Translations under genes and position numbers: made by a program
Notes under the pieces: model-generated
What the model saw: the letters and a program-made list of their open reading frames with translations, nothing else
The model's database searches: none
Told to the model about the DNA's origin: nothing
Shown here: positions 1 to 7,495 of the stretch, in pieces
Layout: each line of letters opens with the position of its first letter
Numbering within the stretch: the first letter of the stretch is position 1
Source of the DNA: JAIRNF01 sp031550925
GTDB taxonomy: Bacteria; Bacteroidota; Bacteroidia; Bacteroidales; UBA932
Length of the DNA: 20,005 nt
Direction of reading: 5' to 3'
Assembly: GCA_031550925.1 (NCBI GenBank)
Contig: JAVBOE010000023.1
Coordinates: 1 to 20,005, forward strand

Positions 1-47
1 AAAAGGATGACATATTTATAGAAAATTATAATTGGTAAAAACATAAG

Positions 48-135
48 ACCCCGATGGGGTCGAACAGCTACAAATCTGCCTTTTGCTATAAACATTTGAA
101 TCCGAAGGATTCAAGATTTGCGTCCCTAACGGGAC
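48..135. repeat. Array of three short hairpins with related spacers
   Basis: Three small perfect hairpins follow each other: 48-60 (ACCCC-GAT-GGGGT), 96-114 (TTGAATCC-GAA-GGATTCAA) and 122-135 (GTCCC-TAAC-GGGAC). The middle one is also framed by a 7-bp pair, CAAATCT (71-77) with AGATTTG (114-120). Read on the minus strand, the spacers share a TGTTTATAG/TTTGTAG-like core. A related stretch (CTATAAATATGTC) at 9-22 suggests the array continues beyond the left edge. Arrays of this style occur as dispersed intergenic elements in Bacteroidota genomes (from memory). No function is assigned here. I see no ORF in it. Confidence 0.6.
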
Positions 136-170
136 AAACTATATTCTACAAAATCTATGTGGCTCATCTC

Positions 171-210
171 TTTCGCATATCGTGATACTTGATACGTGTA
201 TCGTGCTGCT
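171..210 (-). repeat. Dispersed TATCA-rich repeat, copy A
   Basis: The core at 179-210 matches 18773-18804 at 30 of 32 positions on the same strand. On the minus strand it resembles the repeats at 14933 and 18440, sharing the core TATCAAGTATCACGA. It lies just outside the terminator of the minus-strand folE-DoxX unit. Other copies also sit beside gene ends or starts. Confidence 0.6.
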
Positions 211-222
211 TTATACATTATA

Positions 223-263
223 AAACAACATCCGGCGAAGCTGTTTCATAGCTTCACCGGATG
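223..263 (-). terminator. Intrinsic terminator of the folE-DoxX unit
   Basis: On the minus strand a 14-bp stem (CATCCGGTGAAGCT paired with AGCTTCGCCGGATG, one G-U pair) encloses a 7-base loop and is followed by the T-rich stretch TTGTTTTA. It lies about 55 bases past the stop of the DoxX gene, where the minus-strand transcript should end. Confidence 0.8.
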
Positions 264-316
264 CTAGTAATATCATTCAACGCTTTCCGATTAACGAATA
301 ACGGTTAACGTTACAA

Positions 317-727
317 TCATTTCCATATAAACCTATCAATCGAAAACTTTCCGGGACCCGTAAATAAGAACGCTACGAATGCCGTTAAATAAATAATTGG
401 CAATTCAATTTTTCCTATCGGATCGCCACTATGGGCAACAAAAATAATAACCAAGAAATTAATAATTAAAGGAATCATTGCAGCCCGCGTAAGTAAACCA
501 ACCAGCAATCCTGCGGCACAAAACACTTCGGCAAAAATAACAAGGCACAAAGAAAATGTACCACCCATACCAATGGGATCGAATGCAGCACTCATTGCCG
601 AGAAATTAGATAGCTTGGCAAATCCATGAGTCATCATTAATACTGCTACCCCAACACGAAGGATTAAAAGTCCGAGAGATCCGGACGTTGACGATACTGT
701 CTTAGTAGATAAAAAGGTTCGTAACAT
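317..727 (-). CDS. DoxX family membrane protein
   Basis: This encodes a 136-residue integral membrane protein with about four hydrophobic segments (roughly residues 17-37, 55-77, 79-99 and 108-124). The family signature region is LILRVGVAVLMMTHGFAKL near the N-terminus, followed by a GxxxGLLTRxA segment after the second helix. DoxX-family proteins are small four-helix proteins of the cytoplasmic membrane. Some are subunits of archaeal thiosulfate:quinone oxidoreductase and others are linked to oxidative stress, but most bacterial members have no proven role. It starts 64 bases downstream of folE on the same strand with no terminator between them, so the two are probably cotranscribed. There is no obvious pathway link to folE. 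The family call is confident; the function is unknown. Confidence 0.85.
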   Translation of the reverse strand: MLRTFLSTKTVSSTSGSLGLLILRVGVAVLMMTHGFAKLSNFSAMSAAFDPIGMGGTFSLCLVIFAEVFCAAGLLVGLLTRAAMIPLIINFLVIIFVAHSGDPIGKIELPIIYLTAFVAFLFTGPGKFSIDRFIWK

Positions 728-791
728 AAGTAATAATTTTTAAGTTTATACTAACTACAACAACCTGTGTATCTCCTATTCTGGCAGACCC

Positions 792-1412
792 TTAGTGCAG
801 CTTTACGCCAATAAGATGCATAAATTCTTCGCGGGTTTTATTATCCTTCAAGAAGGCACCGGTAAAAGCCGATGTGGTGGTTACGGAATTTTGCTTTTGC
901 ACTCCCCGTATTTGCATACACATGTGCTGAGCCTCTATAACAACGGCAACCCCCAAAGGGTTCAATCCTTCCTGCATACAATCGCGAATTTGCACGGTAA
1001 GCCGCTCCTGTACTTGTAATCTACGAGCAAAAGCATCTACCACACGGGCTACCTTACTTAATCCGGTGATAAACCCGTTGGGGATGTATGCCACATGCGC
1101 TCTTCCGTAAAACGGCAGCACATGATGCTCGCACATAGAGTACAGCTCTATATCTTTTACCAATACCATTTGGCGATATTCTTCTTTAAACCTTGCCGAA
1201 TTAATAATTGCCAACGGGTCTATTTGGTATCCCTGCGTAAGAAACTGCATGGCGCGCGCCATACGACGAGGTGTTTTTTCAAGACCTTCGCGGGTCGGGT
1301 CCTCTCCCAGAATTTCCAAAACTTCTTTATAATGGTTGGACAATTCTTGGGTTTGCTCCTCGTTATTATGATGTAAATTTTCGTATCCGGGCGTCCCTTC
1401 AAAAATGTGCAT
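792..1412 (-). CDS. folE: GTP cyclohydrolase I
   Basis: FolE converts GTP to 7,8-dihydroneopterin triphosphate, the first step of tetrahydrofolate synthesis and an entry to other pterins and deazapurines, in the cytoplasm. Taking the ATG at 1412 gives 206 residues, normal for the family. The zinc and active-site motifs are intact: MCEHHVLPFYGRAHVAYIP (Cys94, His96, His97), GLSKVARVVDAFARRLQVQE, and QHMCMQIRG (Cys165) followed by SVTTTSAFTG. The reading frame extends upstream to a TTG at 1448, but the extra 12 residues look unconserved and would narrow the divergent gap with mqnB to 23 bases, so the ATG is preferred. The downstream partner is the DoxX gene. No convincing promoter was found in the 59-base divergent gap. 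Confidence 0.95.
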   Translation of the reverse strand: MHIFEGTPGYENLHHNNEEQTQELSNHYKEVLEILGEDPTREGLEKTPRRMARAMQFLTQGYQIDPLAIINSARFKEEYRQMVLVKDIELYSMCEHHVLPFYGRAHVAYIPNGFITGLSKVARVVDAFARRLQVQERLTVQIRDCMQEGLNPLGVAVVIEAQHMCMQIRGVQKQNSVTTTSAFTGAFLKDNKTREEFMHLIGVKLH

Positions 1413-1471
1413 ATAAATTTGTAATTTTACGTTGAATTGATGCTTCAATCAGCTCAATAATACGTTTTATA

Positions 1472-2119
1472 ATGAAAATACTTGTTACCGCTGCCACTCA
1501 GCTCGAATTGGATGCTATTAGCAGCATATGGTGCGAAGATAGTAAAAAAAAGCATACCTTAGAATTGTTAGTCACAGGGTTGGGATCTGTAGCAACAGCC
1601 TATAATTTGACAAAAGTATTATCTCAAAAGCAATACGATCTTGTTTTAAACATAGGCATTGCAGGTAGCTTCTCTGATAAATATCCCATTGGAACAACAG
1701 TAGCCGTCAGCTGTGATTGCTTTGCAGATCTTGGTGTGATTGAAGAAAGCGGTTTCAAAACAGCATTCGATATGAATTTGCTTTCGCCCAATAGCAAGCC
1801 CTTTACAGATGGAGAGTTGAATTGTCTGTACATAGACAGCTATGCTATTTTTAAACATTTACTAAAAGTAAAAGCGGTAACTGTAAACACCGTTACCGGA
1901 ACCAAAAAAAGAGCAGAAGAACTGAATAGGCTTTTCTCTCCCGATATCGAAGGAATGGAAGGCGCAGCATTCTTCTACGTGTGTCTTTCCGAAAATATTC
2001 CGTTTCTCCAAATACGTTCAATCTCTAATATGGTTGGGGTACGTGATAAATCGAAGTGGAATATTCCGTTAGCGTTGGAGAATTTAAAAAATGTTTTAGA
2101 AAATGTACTGAAGCTATAG
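1472..2119 (+). CDS. mqnB: Futalosine hydrolase
   Basis: MqnB cleaves futalosine to dehypoxanthine futalosine and hypoxanthine in the futalosine route to menaquinone. The 215-residue protein has the nucleoside phosphorylase/nucleosidase fold: an MKILVTAAT start, VTGLGSVATA (about residues 33-42), LNIGIAGSF, and the nucleoside-binding motif IEGMEGAAF around residues 159-167, where Glu163 is the conserved ligand. A related 5'-methylthioadenosine/S-adenosylhomocysteine nucleosidase would look similar. The next gene on the same strand is mqnD, which strongly favours futalosine hydrolase. A weak -7-like box (TACGTTTT, 1461-1468) lies just before the ATG, but it has no -33 box, so the promoter is unresolved. 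Confidence 0.9.
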   Translation: MKILVTAATQLELDAISSIWCEDSKKKHTLELLVTGLGSVATAYNLTKVLSQKQYDLVLNIGIAGSFSDKYPIGTTVAVSCDCFADLGVIEESGFKTAFDMNLLSPNSKPFTDGELNCLYIDSYAIFKHLLKVKAVTVNTVTGTKKRAEELNRLFSPDIEGMEGAAFFYVCLSENIPFLQIRSISNMVGVRDKSKWNIPLALENLKNVLENVLKL

Positions 2120-2120
2120 T

Positions 2121-2312
2121 GTCATTTCGATCAAAGGGAGAACCGTAAGCTCGACGAAACCAAATCTGTATGTTTGCCCCTAAATCCCCTAAAGGGGACT
2201 TTAAATCTGCACTTTCAGAAGTCCCCTTTAGGGGATTTAGGGGCAAACGCACTGCTGCCTGATCCAACCTACTGCGGCTTTTCAGGAGATTTCTCCCTTC
2301 GGTCGAAATGAC
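2121..2312. repeat. Nested inverted-repeat element between mqnB and mqnD
   Basis: An inner palindrome has two perfect 29-base arms (2172-2200 and 2220-2248), built on the core CCCCTAAATCCCCTAAAGGG, with a 19-base loop. It sits inside outer arms GTCATTTCGATCAAAGGGAG (from 2121) and CTCCCTTCGGTCGAAATGAC (to 2312), which match at 20 of 22 positions. The inner palindrome recurs at 6133-6200 and 18582-18644. It contains no credible gene and looks like a non-autonomous mobile or MITE-like element. It starts one base after the mqnB stop. A transcript across it would form a very stable stem, possibly acting as a terminator or mRNA-end stabiliser. Confidence 0.85.
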
Positions 2313-2353
2313 GCATTATTAACAGTTAAACGTTAACAAAACAAACTTAATTG

Positions 2354-2381
2354 TTGCTTTCAAAACAGAGTTTTATCTTTG
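2354..2381 (+). promoter_or_regulatory. Promoter of mqnD
   Basis: A perfect Bacteroidota -7 element, TATCTTTG (2374-2381), has a TTG -33 box at 2354-2356, a 17-base spacing shared with the susC and lysC promoters in this window. Transcription would begin near 2387, leaving a leader of about 20 bases before the ATG at 2407. mqnD therefore seems able to be transcribed apart from mqnB. Confidence 0.7.
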
Positions 2382-2406
2382 TATAAGCAAATTGAAGAGT
2401 AGAATA

Positions 2407-3240
2407 ATGAAGCTAACGCTCGCCATATCCACTTGTCCCAACGATACGTTTGTTTTCGATGCTTTGGTTCATCACAAAATTGATACGGAAGGGTTAACCT
2501 TCGATCTACATCTTGCCGATGTAGAAGAGCTGAACAAGCTGGCAATGGAAACATCTGTAGATATTACCAAGCTTAGCTACCATGCGTATGCCTATGTGGC
2601 AAAAGATTATCTTATCCTTAACTCGGGCAGCGCCCTTGGTCGTGATAATGGGCCGTTATTTGTGAGTAAGAAAAAGATATATCCCGACGAAGTAGGCGAT
2701 ATTACCGTAGCCATCCCCGGAAAACATACAACGGCAGCTATGCTTCTACAGCTGGCATTTCCGGCGGTAAAGCCAGCTAAAGAGTATCTCTTCTCTGACA
2801 TCGAAAGTGCTATTTTAGATAACGAGGTAGATGCAGGCATTCTTATCCACGAAGGTAGATTTACTTATCAGAAAAAAGGGTTGCAGCTAATTGCAGATTT
2901 GGGCAAAAGATGGGAAGACCAATCGAAGCAACCCATACCACTTGGTTGCATTGCTATTAAGCGTAGCATTCCATCCGATATACGAGAGAAATTTGATAGA
3001 GTTTTAAGGCGAAGCGTAGAGTTTGCCCTCAACAACCCGGAAGAAAGCGGTAAATTTGTACAGCAGTATGCACAAGAGATGGACGAGGATGTTATGCGGA
3101 AACACATCGCTCTCTTCGTTAACCAATCTACTGTTGACTTAGGAGAAGAAGGGAAGAAAGCAGTACAAGTTTTCTTTGATGCTGCTAAGGAAATAAACGC
3201 AATACCGGAATTACCGGAAGAGATATTTAATTCAAAATAG
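2407..3240 (+). CDS. mqnD: 1,4-dihydroxy-6-naphthoate synthase
   Basis: MqnD converts cyclic dehypoxanthine futalosine to 1,4-dihydroxy-6-naphthoate, the naphthoquinone precursor in the futalosine menaquinone pathway. The 277-residue protein has a periplasmic-binding-protein-like fold. Visible motifs are LAISTCPNDTFVFDAL at the N-terminus, DITKLSYHAYAYV, SGSALGRDNGPLFV, and GILIHEGRFTY around residues 145-155, where His148 matches the conserved active-site histidine. The ATG at 2407 gives the canonical MKLTLAIST start. An in-frame TTG at 2392 lies too close to the predicted transcription start to be preferred. The related MqnA shares the fold, but its motifs differ. The following oxidoreductase gene starts 39 bases downstream, suggesting cotranscription. 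Confidence 0.93.
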   Translation: MKLTLAISTCPNDTFVFDALVHHKIDTEGLTFDLHLADVEELNKLAMETSVDITKLSYHAYAYVAKDYLILNSGSALGRDNGPLFVSKKKIYPDEVGDITVAIPGKHTTAAMLLQLAFPAVKPAKEYLFSDIESAILDNEVDAGILIHEGRFTYQKKGLQLIADLGKRWEDQSKQPIPLGCIAIKRSIPSDIREKFDRVLRRSVEFALNNPEESGKFVQQYAQEMDEDVMRKHIALFVNQSTVDLGEEGKKAVQVFFDAAKEINAIPELPEEIFNSK

Positions 3241-3269
3241 ACAAAGGAACAAGGACAAAAGAACTAAGA
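3241..3269 (+). repeat. Short degenerate A-rich tandem repeat after mqnD
   Basis: Directly after the mqnD stop come four degenerate 7-8-base units: ACAAAGGA, ACAAGGA, CAAAAGA and ACTAAGA. A similar run occurs at about 13363-13386. It fills most of the 39-base gap to the next gene. No regulatory role can be shown. Confidence 0.45.
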
Positions 3270-3279
3270 TACATTACAC

Positions 3280-6108
3280 ATGTTAAGCGGAAAATACAAA
3301 GAGTTTTATAACGAAGCCAAGGCTGTTATAGATAAAAAACGAATATATACTGATGAGCTTCGGCTGTTAACATACGGTACGGATGCGGGATTCTACCGCC
3401 TCATTCCAAAAATTATTATTAAAACCTATAACGAACGCGAGGTTCAGCATATTCTTCGCTTAGCCAACAGCTACGAGCTGCCTATAACATTTCGTGCGGC
3501 GGGTACCAGCCTTTCGGGACAAGCAATTACAGATTCTATTCTAGTGCTTACCGGACAAGGTTGGGAGAACTACCACATAGAAGAAGGAGCCGAAAAAATT
3601 ATTCTGCAACCCGGATTAGTCGGAAAACGTGTTAACCAGCTGCTTGCTCCTTACGGTCGTAAGCTAGGGTCAGACCCTGCATCGGTTGGTTCTGCTATGA
3701 TTGGCGGTATTATTATCAACAATGCCAGTGGTATGAACGGCACCGATGAGAATAGCTATAGAACAATGCTTGCTGCTCGTATTATTTTAGCAGACGGCAC
3801 AGTATTGGATACCGCCAGCCCTGAAAGTCGCGCGGCGTTCATGCAAACTCACGGTTATATTATTGACGGAATAATCGGCATCAAGAAACGCATTCACGAT
3901 GACCCTGAGCTTGAAGCATGGATAAAAAAGAAATATACCATAAAGAATACAACGGGTTTAGGTATTAACTCGTACATAGATTTCAAAGATCCTTTCGATA
4001 TTCTCATACACCTACTGATAGGCTCGGAAGGTACGCTGGCATTCCTTTCGGAGGTTACGCTAAAAACCTTACCCATCAAGCCATACAAGGCAAGTGCCAT
4101 GATGTATTTCGAGAGTATAGTAGATGCCAGTCGTGCTGCTCTTGCTATTCATTACCACACTAGAGCGCATTGCGCCGAATTGCTGGATAGGTTGTCGCTA
4201 AAAGCGGTTGAGAACAACGATGGAATCCCTCCATACATAAAAGACTTTCCGGACGACACAACCGCCGTCTTGGTTGAAGTTGATGCTTTCGACAATAAAA
4301 CTCTACAAGAAGAAATTGAAGAGGTAAAGAAAGCGTTAGCAGACTTTAAAACCGTTAGACCAATTGAATTTACCGAAGACCCCGCTGTGTATTCAAAATA
4401 CTGGGCTATTCGTTCAGGTATATTTCCATCGGTTGGCGGTATTCGTAAAACCGGAACATCTTGCCTGATTGAAGATGTTTGCTTCCCAATAGACAGGCTA
4501 CCGGAAGCAACAAAAGACCTTCAGGAACTGCTGGTAAAACACGGCTATACCGAGGGTGCAATATATGGTCACTCAATAGAAGGGAATTTCCACTTCATCA
4601 TCAACCAAGATTTCTCAACAGAATCAGAGGTTGCGCGATTCGAGGCTTTGATAGATGATACCGTACACCTTGTGGTAGATAAATACAACGGCTCTTTAAA
4701 AGCTGAGCATGGCACAGGGCGAAATATCGCTCCATACGTTAGGTATGAATGGGGAGATAAGGCTTACAAGGTTATGCAGGATACTAAATTCCTATTCGAT
4801 CCGAAGAACCTGCTTAACCACGATGTAATTTTCAATGAAGACCCCAAAGGGCATTTAAAGAACCTAAAATCGCTAACTCCTACCAACGATAACGTAGATA
4901 AGTGTATTGAGTGCGGATTTTGCGAGGTTAGCTGCCTTACTTCAGGATTCTCGCTATCTGCCCGTCAGCGCATCGTTGCGCAACGAGAGATTGCACGGCT
5001 AAAACAAACCAACGAGAATCCGAAGCGGTTGAAAGAGTTGGAGAAAGGATTCAAATACTTGGGCAACCAGACTTGTGCAAAAGATGGACTATGTGCAACA
5101 ACCTGCCCTATAAGCATTAATACAGGAAACCTGATACAAGATATTCGTCAGCAAAAAGCGAGCAATTTCGATAAAAAATTAGCAAGAAGCTCTGCTAACC
5201 ATTTTGGCGGTATAACTTCTACCATGCGTGTAGGACTTAAATTTGTACATGGTACCAGAATGGTTATGGGCAAAGAAACTTTCGGATTTTTTGCACGCGC
5301 CGCCAGAACCATAACGTTTGATAAATTGCCGTTATGGACACCCGCCATGCCAAAAGGAATTTCTCAGCCAAAACAACCGGAGGTAAACCCTACCAACCCA
5401 TTGAAGGTAGTTTACTTCCCCAGCTGTATTAACCAAGTTATGGGTCCGGCAAAAGGCGATCCCGATCAGCGTCCGTTGCATGAGGTTATGGTAAGCTTAC
5501 TGAAAAAAGCGGGCTATGAAGTTATTTATCCCGAAAACATGAATAAGCTGTGCTGCGGAACAATATGGGAAAGTAAGGGGTTTCCGGAGCAAGCCGATCA
5601 AAAATCTGCAGAGCTGGAAAAGGCGTTAATCCAAGCATCCGAAAACGGAACCTACCCTGTGCTATGCGATCAAAGTCCGTGTTTATATCGTATGCGTAAT
5701 ACCATTAAAGGTATGCACCTCTACGAGCCTGTTGAGTTTATTGATAAGTTCTTAATGGATAAGCTAAACTTCCGTAAAGAGCATGATACGGTTGCTGTAC
5801 ACGTAACCTGTACAACCATAAAAATGGGCAACCGCGATTTAATTGTAAAGCTTGCTTCGGCATGTGTTGATAACGTTGTTGTACCCGACGAAGTTGGCTG
5901 TTGCGGTTTTGCCGGAGACAGAGGCTTTACATTCCCCGAGGTTAATAGCTATGCGCTGCGTAAGCTACACCCTGCAATAGAAAAATCGGGAGCGAAGGTG
6001 GGTTACTCAAACAGCCGCACTTGCGAAATAGGACTTACCACCAACAGTGGTATTCCCTACTCTTCTATTGTGTATTTGGTAGATAAGTGTACAGAAGCAA
6101 GAAATTAA
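3280..6108 (+). CDS. FAD-linked oxidase/Fe-S oxidoreductase (GlcD-GlcF fusion type)
   Basis: This 942-residue protein fuses a FAD-dependent 2-hydroxyacid dehydrogenase module to an Fe-S electron-transfer module. Residues of about 1-250 form the PCMH-type FAD domain, with FRAAGTSLSGQAI, KLGSDPASVGSAMIGGIIIN and IGSEGTLAFLSEV. Residues of about 270-530 form the FAD-oxidase C-terminal domain, with GHSIEGNFHF and AEHGTGRNIAPY. A first 4Fe-4S motif, CIECGFCEVSC, begins near residue 542, and a second cysteine cluster, CAKDGLCATTC, near 599. Two CCG domains follow, with KLCCGT near 757 and GCCGFAGDRGF near 873. This matches the architecture of E. coli YdiJ and fused D-lactate, glycolate or D-2-hydroxyglutarate dehydrogenases, which usually pass electrons to quinone. 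The substrate cannot be read from the sequence. Its place behind mqnD fits a menaquinone-linked enzyme. Confidence 0.9.
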   Translation: MLSGKYKEFYNEAKAVIDKKRIYTDELRLLTYGTDAGFYRLIPKIIIKTYNEREVQHILRLANSYELPITFRAAGTSLSGQAITDSILVLTGQGWENYHIEEGAEKIILQPGLVGKRVNQLLAPYGRKLGSDPASVGSAMIGGIIINNASGMNGTDENSYRTMLAARIILADGTVLDTASPESRAAFMQTHGYIIDGIIGIKKRIHDDPELEAWIKKKYTIKNTTGLGINSYIDFKDPFDILIHLLIGSEGTLAFLSEVTLKTLPIKPYKASAMMYFESIVDASRAALAIHYHTRAHCAELLDRLSLKAVENNDGIPPYIKDFPDDTTAVLVEVDAFDNKTLQEEIEEVKKALADFKTVRPIEFTEDPAVYSKYWAIRSGIFPSVGGIRKTGTSCLIEDVCFPIDRLPEATKDLQELLVKHGYTEGAIYGHSIEGNFHFIINQDFSTESEVARFEALIDDTVHLVVDKYNGSLKAEHGTGRNIAPYVRYEWGDKAYKVMQDTKFLFDPKNLLNHDVIFNEDPKGHLKNLKSLTPTNDNVDKCIECGFCEVSCLTSGFSLSARQRIVAQREIARLKQTNENPKRLKELEKGFKYLGNQTCAKDGLCATTCPISINTGNLIQDIRQQKASNFDKKLARSSANHFGGITSTMRVGLKFVHGTRMVMGKETFGFFARAARTITFDKLPLWTPAMPKGISQPKQPEVNPTNPLKVVYFPSCINQVMGPAKGDPDQRPLHEVMVSLLKKAGYEVIYPENMNKLCCGTIWESKGFPEQADQKSAELEKALIQASENGTYPVLCDQSPCLYRMRNTIKGMHLYEPVEFIDKFLMDKLNFRKEHDTVAVHVTCTTIKMGNRDLIVKLASACVDNVVVPDEVGCCGFAGDRGFTFPEVNSYALRKLHPAIEKSGAKVGYSNSRTCEIGLTTNSGIPYSSIVYLVDKCTEARN

Positions 6109-6132
6109 GAGGGTGTTTCAAAAGTTACTTGA

Positions 6133-6200
6133 CCCCTAAATCCCCTAAAGGGGACTTTCCAAAGGCGCTGGTTTAAAGTCCCCTTTAGGGGATTTAGGGG
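6133..6200. repeat. Long palindrome, copy 2
   Basis: Two perfect 26-base arms (6133-6158 and 6175-6200), with the same core as the palindromes at 2172 and 18582, flank a 16-base unrelated loop. It lies 24 bases after the oxidoreductase stop and 76 bases before hemW. Unlike the other copies, it lacks recognisable outer arms. It may act as a transcript-end stem for the upstream gene. Confidence 0.85.
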
Positions 6201-6276
6201 CTAAAGTGAGTATTTTGTATCTTTAGGCACACTTCTCTTTGGCCCGTAACTATTAACGCTTAACAAATTACCTATA

Positions 6277-7422
6277 TTGGCGGGTCTATACATCCATATT
6301 CCTTTTTGTAAGCAGCTGTGCTACTACTGCGATTTCTACTTCAGCGTTTCGTTACAACGTAAGGATGAAATGCTGCAAGCGTTGATAAAGGAAATAGAGC
6401 TTCGTGCAAAAGAACACAATCCTGCCTACAACGAAATATCGACCATTTATATTGGAGGTGGCACACCAACAGTATATTCTCCCGCAGAGCTGGGACTTCT
6501 CATCGCTGCTGTTAAGGCAAACTTTTCGGCAAATAATATCGTTGAATTTACAGTAGAAGCAAACCCCGACGATCTTACCCCATCATACCTGGAAGGGCTA
6601 AAAAAAATAGGAGTAGATCGCCTAAGTATCGGCATTCAAAGTTTTATTGATAGGGATTTGAAATGGATGAACCGCAGGCATACGGCAAAAGAAGCCATAG
6701 AAAGCGTAAAACTATCACAGCAAAAGGGTTTCGATAACATTACTATTGATTTGATATACGGCATCCCCGCAATGAGCCTTGATGAATGGGGTCATAACCT
6801 CGAAACGGCTTTATCGTTAGATATACAGCACCTCTCCGCCTACCATTTAACCATAGAAGAAAAGACCATCTTTGGTAAACGGGAACAAAAAGGGCAGCTT
6901 ACCCAAATTGATGAAGAAGAAAGCGAACGACAGTTTTACTTACTTAGAGAGCTGACGGCCAATGCCGGATTTGAGCATTACGAGATATCAAACTTTGCCA
7001 AAAACGGGAAATATGCCATACATAACTCCAGCTACTGGAAACAGCAACCGTATATAGGCATCGGACCTTCTGCCCACTCGTACGATAACGAACAACGAAG
7101 GTGGAATGTATCTAGCAACGTACACTATATAAGGGATATAAACAATGGTTTTGGCTTTTACGAGCAAGAAATGCTAGATACCACAACAAAATATAATGAG
7201 TATATACTAACATCATTAAGAACAAGCTGGGGTATTAACCTTAACTACCTGAAATATAGCTTTGGATACTATTATTACAACCATTTTATTGCTATATCTC
7301 AACAGCTCTTTAGCAACGGAACGCTTTTTAAAGAAGGCGAAAGTGTTAAAATCTCTTCAATTCACCTTTTAACAGCAGATGCTATAATTTCTTCTCTGCT
7401 TTTAATACCCTCTGATAATTAA
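6277..7422 (+). CDS. hemW: Radical SAM heme chaperone HemW
   Basis: HemW is a cytoplasmic radical SAM protein that binds heme and delivers it to respiratory proteins. It was long misannotated as oxygen-independent coproporphyrinogen oxidase. The 381-residue protein begins GLYIHIPFCKQLCYYCDFYF, with the cluster cysteines Cys11, Cys15 and Cys18 (CX3CX2C). It then shows IYIGGGTPTVYSP, the VEANPDDLT segment, RLSIGIQSF, DLIYGIPAMS and the HemW-typical YIGIGPSAHSY. True HemN has a longer N-terminal region and an extra upstream cysteine context, which is absent here. The start is TTG: an in-frame TAA lies five codons upstream and no ATG fits. The gene follows the quinone-related block, consistent with a respiratory theme, but the palindrome separates it from the oxidoreductase. 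Confidence 0.93.
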   Translation: MAGLYIHIPFCKQLCYYCDFYFSVSLQRKDEMLQALIKEIELRAKEHNPAYNEISTIYIGGGTPTVYSPAELGLLIAAVKANFSANNIVEFTVEANPDDLTPSYLEGLKKIGVDRLSIGIQSFIDRDLKWMNRRHTAKEAIESVKLSQQKGFDNITIDLIYGIPAMSLDEWGHNLETALSLDIQHLSAYHLTIEEKTIFGKREQKGQLTQIDEEESERQFYLLRELTANAGFEHYEISNFAKNGKYAIHNSSYWKQQPYIGIGPSAHSYDNEQRRWNVSSNVHYIRDINNGFGFYEQEMLDTTTKYNEYILTSLRTSWGINLNYLKYSFGYYYYNHFIAISQQLFSNGTLFKEGESVKISSIHLLTADAIISSLLLIPSDN

Positions 7423-7495
7423 TATAATACATGGGCCGTTTGATTTTTTCTCACAAAAGTAGCCACTTTTAAACCATGCCGAAACAAAAAAAATG

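Noticed and set aside
48..135. CRISPR-like array
   Set aside because: The repeated parts are different short hairpins, not one identical direct repeat. Spacing is irregular and no cas gene is present.
1413..1471. Divergent promoters for folE and mqnB
   Set aside because: Only imperfect -7 boxes (CAATAATA on the complement, TACGTTTT on the plus strand) without -33 boxes are present. A promoter must lie near here, but I cannot place it.
2025..2267. Minus-strand ORF of 80 codons over the mqnB end and the palindrome
   Set aside because: Its apparent protein is a translation of the dispersed palindrome. A similar repeat-derived ORF occurs at 18385-18651, so recurrence reflects the repeat and not a gene.
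6109..6276. Promoter for hemW at TATCTTTA (6218-6225)
   Set aside because: One mismatch to TAnnTTTG, no TTG at the usual spacing, and overlap with the edge of the palindrome make it too weak to list.
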